Positions 7,761-12,383 of a stretch of DNA of 12,383 bases are shown piece by piece. Origin of the DNA: Gammaproteobacteria bacterium (lineage in GTDB: Bacteria; Pseudomonadota; Gammaproteobacteria; Pseudomonadales; M0112); assembly GCA_006227085.1 (NCBI GenBank), contig SBFY01000034.1, positions 1-12,383 of the forward strand, given 5' to 3'. The position numbers and the translations under genes are program-made. Under the pieces are notes generated by a model. That model saw only the letters and a program-made list of their open reading frames with translations, did no database searches and was not told the origin of the DNA. The stretch's first letter is position 1. Every line of letters starts with the position of its first letter.

Positions 7761-8891
7761 TCAGGCCGCGCGGTACGCTTTGATCATGTCGATAAACTGG
7801 TCAAACAACGGCGCCACATCATGCGGCCCCGGACTGGCTTCCGGATGCCCCTGGAAACTGAACGCCGGTACATCGGTGCGACGGATGCCTTGCAGCGAGC
7901 CGTCGAAGAGCGATTTATGGGTGGCTTCCAGGTTCGCCGGCAAGCTGGCTTCATCCACCGCAAACCCATGGTTCTGGCTGGTGATCATGACCGTGCCACG
8001 GGCAATGTCCTGCACCGGATGGTTGGCACCGTGGTGGCCGAATTTCATCTTCACGGTCTTGGCACCACTGGCCAGTGCCAGTAATTGATGGCCCAGGCAG
8101 ATACCGAACACCGGCACTTTGGCGGCCAGGCATTCGCGGATCGCGGCGATTGCATAATCGCAGGGCTCCGGGTCACCCGGGCCGTTGGAAAGAAATACCC
8201 CGTCCGGGTTCATCGCCAGCACATCGGCTGCCGGTGTCTTGGCGGGCACCACGGTCAGGCGGCAACCGCGATCGGCCAGCATGCGCAGGATGTTCGTCTT
8301 GACCCCGTAGTCATAGGCCACGACATGGAAAGGATGTTCTGCCGGTGTGTGGAAGCCTTCGTTCCAGACCCAGCTGCCTTCTTTCCATTCAAAGGATGCG
8401 TGCGTGGTGACTTCCTTGGCGAGATCCATGCCGACCAGGCCGGGGAATGCCCTGGCGGCGGCCAATGCGGCCGTTTCATCATCACTGCCGGCCATCAGGC
8501 AGCCATTCTGGGCACCTTTTTCACGCAGGATACGGGTCAGCTTGCGGGTATCGATATCGGCAATCGCCACGATGTTGTGGCGCTTGAGATAAGAAGACAG
8601 GTCTTCGGTATTCCGGTAGTTACTGGCCAGCAAGGGCAAATCGCGAATCACCAAACCAGCTGCGTGCACGCCGGACGATTCCACGTCCTCGGCATTGGTG
8701 CCGGTGTTGCCGATATGGGGATAGGTCAGGGTAACGATCTGGCGGGAATAGGACGGGTCGGTCAGGATCTCCTGGTAGCCCGTCATCGCCGTATTGAACA
8801 CCACTTCGCCCACACTCTGCCCGGAAGCGCCAATTGAACGACCCCGGAATACGGTACCGTCAGCGAGCGCGAGGATGGCGATGTCCGACAC
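7761..8891 (-). CDS. carA: Carbamoyl-phosphate synthase small (glutaminase) subunit
   Basis: This 376-residue protein is close to E. coli CarA (382). It hydrolyses glutamine and passes ammonia to CarB. The N-terminal CPSase small-chain domain covers roughly residues 1-150, with GxVFNTAMTGYQEILTDPSY near 30-49. The class I glutamine amidotransferase domain follows. Its catalytic triad is C265 in GICLGHQ, with H349 and E351 in FQGHPEASPGPHD. The SNGPGDP oxyanion motif is at 235-241. The start codon is GTG at 8891-8889, supported by GGAGGAGC six bases upstream and by alignment of VSDIAILALADG with the usual CarA N-terminus. No ATG near this position fits better. It is the first gene of carA-carB-greA and has its own promoter candidate and a structured leader of about 200 bases. 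Confidence 0.98.
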   Translation of the reverse strand: MSDIAILALADGTVFRGRSIGASGQSVGEVVFNTAMTGYQEILTDPSYSRQIVTLTYPHIGNTGTNAEDVESSGVHAAGLVIRDLPLLASNYRNTEDLSSYLKRHNIVAIADIDTRKLTRILREKGAQNGCLMAGSDDETAALAAARAFPGLVGMDLAKEVTTHASFEWKEGSWVWNEGFHTPAEHPFHVVAYDYGVKTNILRMLADRGCRLTVVPAKTPAADVLAMNPDGVFLSNGPGDPEPCDYAIAAIRECLAAKVPVFGICLGHQLLALASGAKTVKMKFGHHGANHPVQDIARGTVMITSQNHGFAVDEASLPANLEATHKSLFDGSLQGIRRTDVPAFSFQGHPEASPGPHDVAPLFDQFIDMIKAYRAA

Positions 8892-8897
8892 GGTGTT

Positions 8898-8905
8898 GCT
8901 CCTCC
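8898..8905 (-). promoter_or_regulatory. Ribosome binding site of carA
   Basis: On the minus strand the bases read GGAGGAGC, followed by six bases (AACACC) and the GTG start of carA. This is a strong Shine-Dalgarno match and is the main reason for accepting the non-ATG start. It lies 25 bases downstream of the leader hairpin at 8931-8959. Confidence 0.85.
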
Positions 8906-8930
8906 CTGTGCAGCCTAACCGGCGTTGGAT

Positions 8931-8959
8931 GGCACGCCCATGTTTGGCGTAGGCGTGCC
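8931..8959 (-). promoter_or_regulatory. Hairpin in the carA leader, close to the ribosome binding site
   Basis: GGCACGCC (8931-8938) and GGCGTGCC (8952-8959) form a perfect 8-bp inverted repeat around a 13-base loop. The same 3' arm could instead pair with ACGCC copies on either side. In the minus-strand transcript ACGCC occurs at 8974-8970, 8956-8952, 8950-8946 and 8925-8921, and GGCGT occurs once in the 8938-8931 arm, so several mutually exclusive stems are possible. No run of U follows, so it is not a simple intrinsic terminator. A short ATG reading frame (MGVPSNAG and stop, 8941-8915) starts inside the loop but has no ribosome binding site. A regulatory role is inference. Confidence 0.45.
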
Positions 8960-9067
8960 TTGGGAACCTGGCGTTTGGCTATCAACCTGCCCCTGCCTTG
9001 CGGCTGAGCGGCGCCCCGGTTTCCCCGAATCCGTACTCAATTGTGACTGCAATTTTGCGTTTCTTGA

Positions 9068-9086
9068 TGGCCCCGGAACGGGACCA
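9068..9086 (-). promoter_or_regulatory. Hairpin at the predicted 5' end of the carA transcript
   Basis: In the minus-strand transcript TGGTCCC pairs with GGGGCCA around a GTTCC loop, giving 7 bp with one G-U pair. It begins only about ten bases after the transcription start expected from the promoter at 9101-9129. A 5'-terminal hairpin commonly shields mRNA from decay, so that role is plausible here. It is not followed by a U tract. Confidence 0.4.
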
Positions 9087-9100
9087 GCGGCTAGGCGGCC

Positions 9101-9129
9101 ATTCTAGGGGAATGACCTGCCGGTGTCTA
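9101..9129 (-). promoter_or_regulatory. Sigma70-type promoter for carA-carB-greA
   Basis: On the minus strand TAGACA (9129-9124) and TAGAAT (9106-9101) each match the sigma70 -35 and -10 consensus at 5 of 6 positions. The spacer is 17 bases, the optimal length. Transcription would start near 9094 and give a leader of about 200 bases before the carA GTG. The promoter lies about 50 bases after the dapB stop, within the 288-base dapB-carA gap (8892-9179). No strong intrinsic terminator was seen before it, so read-through from dapB is also possible. Confidence 0.6.
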
Positions 9130-9179
9130 TCGCCTATGCGGAAGAAATCGGGGGAAACGGCGTTTTTTTGCGCCAACGC

Positions 9180-9983
9180 TCAGCGCAAACCCAGCACATC
9201 CTGCATGTCATAGAAGCCCGCCGGCTGCGAACCCAGCCATTGCGCGGCCCGCACTGCACCGCGGGCAAAGGCCATGCGGCTGGACGCCTTGTGGGTGATT
9301 TCAACCCGCTCACCATCCGCAGCAAACATCACGGTGTGGTCACCGACGATGTCACCGGCACGGACCGTGGCAAAGCCGATGGTCTGGCGGTCACGGGCAC
9401 CCGTCTGGCCTTCACGGCCATAGACGGCCACATCACGCAGGTTCCGGCCCAGCGCTTCGGCCACCACCTCGCCCATGCGCAAGGCAGTTCCCGATGGGGC
9501 ATCCACCTTGTGGCGGTGATGCGCTTCGTAGACTTCGATATCCACTTCATCGCCCAGCACCCGGGCAGCGGTATCCAGCAGCTTGAGGCAGAGATTGACG
9601 CCCACACTGAAATTGGCCGCCATGCACACACCGGTACTGGCCGTCAGTGCACGCAATTCCTGCTTCTGGGCCTCGGTAAAACCTGTGGTGCCAATGACCA
9701 TTTTCTTGCCATTGGCGGCACACACCTTGGCATTCGCCAGGGTCGCTGCCGGCGCAGTGAAATCAATCAGGACATCAAAATCCTTCACCACATCGGCCAG
9801 GTTGCCGGCCACGATGATGCCATTCCTGCCGATACCGGCCAGTTCCCCGGCATCCGCACCCACCAGCGTACTGTCCGGGCGCTCCAATGCGGCGGCCACC
9901 GTCGCACCGTCGGCCGCAGTGACCGCTTCAATCAGGGTTTTACCCATGCGTCCGGCAGCACCGGTGATGGCAATACGGGTCAT
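9180..9983 (-). CDS. dapB: 4-hydroxy-tetrahydrodipicolinate reductase
   Basis: This 267-residue protein is close to E. coli DapB (273). It reduces the product of DapA with NAD(P)H in the diaminopimelate and lysine pathway, which also feeds peptidoglycan. The N-terminal Rossmann fold has GAAGRMG at residues 8-14 and VIGTTGF near 96-102. The substrate-binding and catalytic motif EAHHRHKVDAPSGTA spans about 153-167, with H155, H156 and K159 corresponding to the E. coli catalytic region (H159 and K163). The ATG at 9983 is preceded by AAGGAA with an 8-base spacer. The gene sits between dnaJ (77-base gap) and carA (288-base gap), a position known from pseudomonads and relatives. It may be transcribed both from dnaK-dnaJ read-through and from its own promoter. 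Confidence 0.98.
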   Translation of the reverse strand: MTRIAITGAAGRMGKTLIEAVTAADGATVAAALERPDSTLVGADAGELAGIGRNGIIVAGNLADVVKDFDVLIDFTAPAATLANAKVCAANGKKMVIGTTGFTEAQKQELRALTASTGVCMAANFSVGVNLCLKLLDTAARVLGDEVDIEVYEAHHRHKVDAPSGTALRMGEVVAEALGRNLRDVAVYGREGQTGARDRQTIGFATVRAGDIVGDHTVMFAADGERVEITHKASSRMAFARGAVRAAQWLGSQPAGFYDMQDVLGLR

Positions 9984-10005
9984 GGTGGTGATTCCTTATC
10001 CAAAA

Positions 10006-10031
10006 CAGGCGCCCATTGTAACGCAGGCGCC
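10006..10031. repeat. Paired CAGGCGCC repeats around the putative dapB -10 box
   Basis: CAGGCGCC occurs at 10006-10013 and again at 10024-10031, 18 bases apart. The core GGCGCC is itself palindromic, so the pair reads as both direct and inverted repeats. The two copies flank the -10 candidate at 10015-10020. They could be operator half-sites or a stem in the leader, but chance in GC-rich DNA is not excluded. Confidence 0.3.
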
Positions 10032-10041
10032 AGCAAGCCAA
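10015..10041 (-). promoter_or_regulatory. Candidate promoter upstream of dapB
   Basis: On the minus strand TACAAT (10020-10015) matches the -10 consensus at 5 of 6 positions. TTGGCT (10041-10036) matches the -35 at 4 of 6, but the 15-base spacer is shorter than ideal. The predicted transcript would have a leader of roughly 25 bases before the dapB ATG. It lies wholly in the 77-base dnaJ-dapB gap (9984-10060). Confidence 0.4.
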
Positions 10042-10060
10042 ATACCCGCTCACGCCGGCA

Positions 10061-11197
10061 TCAGGACGTCATGTCATCGAAGAAACGCTTCACCCCGTCA
10101 AACCAGCGGGTCTTGTTCGGCGAATGCTTGCCATTACCTTCCAGGCTGTCCTGGAATTGCTTGAGCAATTCTTTCTGCTTGTTGCTGAGGTTAACCGGCG
10201 TTTCCACCACCACACGGCACAGCAAGTCGCCTTCCGAGCCACCGCGCAACGGCTTGATGCCTTTGCCACGCAGGCGGAACAACTTGCCGGTTTGCGTCTC
10301 GGCAGGCACGCGTAATTTCACCCGGCCATCCAGCGTCGGGATTTCCAGCTCGCCGCCCAAGGCTGCATCAACGAAACCGATCGGCACTTCGCAATACAGG
10401 TGTTTGCCATCGCGCTGGAAGATCGCGTGGTCACGCACATGCACTTCCACATACAGGTCACCGGCTGGCCCACCTTCCGGGCCGGCTTCGCCTTCACCGT
10501 TGAGGCGAATGCGATCGCCACTGTCGACACCGGCAGGCACTTTCACGGACAGCGTGCGTTCTTCTTCCACACGCCCCTGGCCATGGCAATCCGGGCAAGG
10601 GTCTTTCACCGTCTTGCCGCGACCGCGGCACGCCGGGCACGGCTGCTGCACTGCAAAGAAGCCTTGCTGCATGCGCACCTGTCCCTGGCCATGACAGGTC
10701 GAACACGTCACCGGCGATGTGCCGGGTTTGGCGCCACTGCCATCGCAGGTACCGCAAGTCCGCAAGGCCGGCACACGAATGCTGACCGTGGTGCCACGCA
10801 CGGCTTCCTCAAGATCAAGTTGCAAGGTGTAGCGCAAGTCCGCGCCACGACGCGGGCCACCCCGCTGGCGTGATGCACCGCCACCGAAAATATCGCCGAA
10901 CACATCACCAAAGATGTCACTGAAATTGCCGCCGCCGAAACCACCGGCACCAAACCCGCCCGCACCCATGCCATCGGTCGCAGCATGGCCGAACTGGTCA
11001 TAGGCCGCACGCTTTTCCTTGTCCGACAGCACTTCGTAGGCTTCCGAGGCTTCCTTGAACTTTTCTTCGGATTCGGCGTTATCCGGATTGCGGTCCGGAT
11101 GATGTTTCATGGCAATGCGGCGATAGGCCTTCTTGATGTCCGCTTCATCGGCATCCCTGGCGACACCCAGCACCTCGTAATAATCGCGCTTTGACAT
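10061..11197 (-). CDS. dnaJ: Chaperone protein DnaJ (type I Hsp40)
   Basis: This 378-residue type I J-protein stimulates DnaK ATPase activity and hands it unfolded clients. The J domain occupies residues 1-70 with the HPD motif at 33-35. A glycine/phenylalanine-rich stretch at about 77-107 contains repeated GGFG and DIFG units. The zinc domain follows with four CxxCxGxG repeats, with cysteines at 148/151, 165/168, 187/190 and 201/204. The C-terminal client-binding and dimerisation domains complete the family architecture, and length is normal (E. coli 376). The ATG at 11197-11195 gives the standard MSKRDYYEVLGV N-terminus, though the upstream bases offer only a weak ribosome binding site. It follows dnaK by 94 bases, a gap that contains a hairpin. 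Confidence 0.99.
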   Translation of the reverse strand: MSKRDYYEVLGVARDADEADIKKAYRRIAMKHHPDRNPDNAESEEKFKEASEAYEVLSDKEKRAAYDQFGHAATDGMGAGGFGAGGFGGGNFSDIFGDVFGDIFGGGASRQRGGPRRGADLRYTLQLDLEEAVRGTTVSIRVPALRTCGTCDGSGAKPGTSPVTCSTCHGQGQVRMQQGFFAVQQPCPACRGRGKTVKDPCPDCHGQGRVEEERTLSVKVPAGVDSGDRIRLNGEGEAGPEGGPAGDLYVEVHVRDHAIFQRDGKHLYCEVPIGFVDAALGGELEIPTLDGRVKLRVPAETQTGKLFRLRGKGIKPLRGGSEGDLLCRVVVETPVNLSNKQKELLKQFQDSLEGNGKHSPNKTRWFDGVKRFFDDMTS

Positions 11198-11247
11198 GAT
11201 CGTATCCGTTCAACTGTCCGTGAAAACACCCAAGTCATTGAAACACC

Positions 11248-11271
11248 AAAGCCCGGGACATGCCGGGCCTT
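11248..11271 (-). terminator. Hairpin in the dnaK-dnaJ gap, possible attenuator
   Basis: In the minus-strand transcript AAGGCCCGG pairs with CCGGGCTTT around a CATGTC loop, giving a 9-bp stem with one G-U pair. It begins about 20 bases after the dnaK stop. The downstream sequence GGTGTTTCAATG is only mildly T-rich, so termination would be partial at best. It could lower dnaJ relative to dnaK or protect the dnaK mRNA 3' end. These roles are inferred. Confidence 0.5.
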
Positions 11272-11291
11272 GGCGACAACCGTGCGATGAC

Positions 11292-12383
11292 TTACTTGCC
11301 GTCGCCCTTGACCTCTTCGAACTCGGCATCAATGGCATCATCGTTCTTGCCACTGGAGGCGGTGTCACCCGCGCCCGCACCACCCTGTGCTGCCTGCTGT
11401 TCGGCATACAGTTTCTGCGCCATGTTGGCCGATGCCTGCGACAACTTCTCACCGGCCGCTTCAATGCGTGCCTTGTCATCGCCTTTGACGGCCTCATCGA
11501 CTTCGGCCAGTGCCGCTTCAATGGCAGCCTTTTCATCGGCCTCGACCTTGTCACCGGCTTCCTTCAGTGACTTGCGAACGGCATGCGCCAAACCATCGGC
11601 CTGGTTGCGCGCCGTGACCAGCTCTTCAAACTTGCGGTCTTCTTCGGCATGCGCTTCAGCTTCGCTCACCATGCGGTCAATATCCGCATCGCTCAAGCCG
11701 CCAGATGCCTTGATCACAATCGACTGCTGCTTGCCGGTGGCCTTGTCTTTCGCGGACACATTGAGGATACCGTTGGCATCAATATCAAAGGTCACTTCCA
11801 CTTGCGGCATGCCGCGCGGTGCCGGCGGGATATCGCTGAGATCGAAACGCCCCAGCGATTTGTTCTGTGCCGCTTGCTTGCGCTCACCCTGCACGACATG
11901 AATGGTCACTGCCGTCTGGTTGTCTTCCGCGGTCGAGAACACCTGCGACTTCTTGGTCGGGATGGTGGTGTTCTTCTCGATCAACGGTGTGGCCACGCCA
12001 CCCATGGTTTCAATACCCAGGGTCAGCGGGGTCACATCCAGCAACAGCACGTCTTTCACATCGCCGGACAATACCGCGCCCTGGATCGCTGCACCAACAG
12101 CCACCGCTTCATCCGGGTTCACGTCCTTGCGCGGTTCCTTGCCGAAGAATTCAGCAACTTTCTTCTGCACCATCGGCATGCGGGTCTGGCCACCCACCAG
12201 AATCACTTCATCGATTTCAGAAGCGCTCTTGCCAGCGTCTTTCAGTGCGGTCTTGACCGGATCCATGGAACGGTTCACCAGTTCTTCCACCAGCGATTCC
12301 AGTTTGGCGCGGGTCAATTTCACCACCAGTTTTTTCGGGCCCGTCGCATCGGCCGTGATGTACGGCAGGTTCACTTCGGTCTG
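11292..12383 (-). CDS. dnaK: Chaperone protein DnaK (Hsp70), C-terminal part, cut by the window edge
   Basis: The visible 363 residues plus TAA stop (11294-11292) cover rather more than the C-terminal half of an approximately 640-residue Hsp70. The frame continues past the right edge; the first residues are QTEVNLPYITADATGPK, so the internal GTG there is not the start. The nucleotide-binding domain end is marked by ILVGGQTRMPMVQ and NPDEAVAVGAA. It is followed by the interdomain linker DVKDVLLLDVTPLTLGIET, the beta substrate-binding domain and the helical lid. The tail is rich in Gln, Ala and Gly and ends in AEFEEVKGDGK, like the EEVKDKK end of E. coli DnaK. DnaK binds exposed hydrophobic segments in an ATP-controlled cycle with DnaJ, encoded next, and GrpE, not in view. 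Confidence 0.99.
   Translation of the reverse strand, partial: QTEVNLPYITADATGPKKLVVKLTRAKLESLVEELVNRSMDPVKTALKDAGKSASEIDEVILVGGQTRMPMVQKKVAEFFGKEPRKDVNPDEAVAVGAAIQGAVLSGDVKDVLLLDVTPLTLGIETMGGVATPLIEKNTTIPTKKSQVFSTAEDNQTAVTIHVVQGERKQAAQNKSLGRFDLSDIPPAPRGMPQVEVTFDIDANGILNVSAKDKATGKQQSIVIKASGGLSDADIDRMVSEAEAHAEEDRKFEELVTARNQADGLAHAVRKSLKEAGDKVEADEKAAIEAALAEVDEAVKGDDKARIEAAGEKLSQASANMAQKLYAEQQAAQGGAGAGDTASSGKNDDAIDAEFEEVKGDGK

Noticed and set aside
8085..8837. 250-residue plus-strand frame opposite carA
   Set aside because: It is antisense to carA, has no domain signature, and has no promoter or ribosome binding site.
8915..8941. Nine-codon ATG micro-frame (MGVPSNAG and stop) in the carA leader, considered as a leader peptide
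   Set aside because: It has no ribosome binding site and no run of regulatory codons (arginine or similar). Its position inside the hairpin is probably coincidental.
8982..9176. 64-codon minus-strand reading frame in the carA leader region
   Set aside because: It begins with TTG, lacks a ribosome binding site, spans the promoter candidate, and its product shows no recognisable family. It is most likely a chance frame.
9160..9176. GGCG-TTTTTTTG-CGCC element after dapB, considered as an intrinsic terminator
   Set aside because: The stem is only 4 bp and the homopolymer is in the loop rather than after the stem. On the minus strand it is an A run, not a U run.
9123..10694. 523-residue open frame on the plus strand across dapB and dnaJ
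   Set aside because: It runs antisense to two confident genes and the intervening gap, and its composition is that of a shadow frame in GC-rich DNA.

Overview
The window looks like a chromosomal segment of a gamma- or betaproteobacterium of moderate to fairly high GC. CarB (1073 aa), GreA (158 aa), DapB, DnaJ and DnaK are all close in length and motifs to their Escherichia coli counterparts. The minus-strand order dnaK-dnaJ-dapB-carA-carB-greA is a gene order known from pseudomonads and other proteobacteria. The exact genus cannot be read from the sequence.

Layout. Bases 1-4045 (plus strand) hold a tightly packed four-gene accessory cassette. It comprises a radical SAM enzyme cut by the left window edge, a heme-oxygenase-like iron oxidase/oxygenase (HDO fold), an MBOAT O-acyltransferase of the AlgI/DltB type, and a membrane-anchored SGNH-hydrolase-like protein. 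The junctions are a 1-base overlap, 0 bases and 2 bases, so the genes are almost certainly co-transcribed and probably translationally coupled. Bases 4036-12383 (minus strand) hold housekeeping genes: the C-terminal part of dnaK (cut by the right edge), dnaJ, dapB, carA, carB and greA. The cassette and greA converge, and their 3' ends overlap by 10 bases.

How the genes work together. DnaK and DnaJ form the Hsp70 chaperone pair. DapB commits aspartate-derived carbon to diaminopimelate and lysine. CarA and CarB form carbamoyl-phosphate synthetase for pyrimidines and arginine. GreA rescues backtracked RNA polymerase. In the cassette, MBOAT plus SGNH-like protein is the usual layout of an envelope O-acylation machine. 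The radical SAM and HDO enzymes suggest that an unusual small molecule, lipid or modified precursor is made first. The substrate is unknown, and this pairing is the most novel part of the window.

Regulation. A good sigma70-type promoter (TAGACA, 17 bp, TAGAAT) lies in the dapB-carA gap. It is followed by a leader of about 200 bases with a 5' hairpin and a ribosome-binding-site-proximal hairpin. A weaker promoter candidate precedes dapB. A 9-bp hairpin sits between dnaK and dnaJ. No RNA genes, CRISPR arrays, insertion sequences or attachment sites were seen. No gene-free stretch exceeds 300 bases; the longest is 8892-9179.
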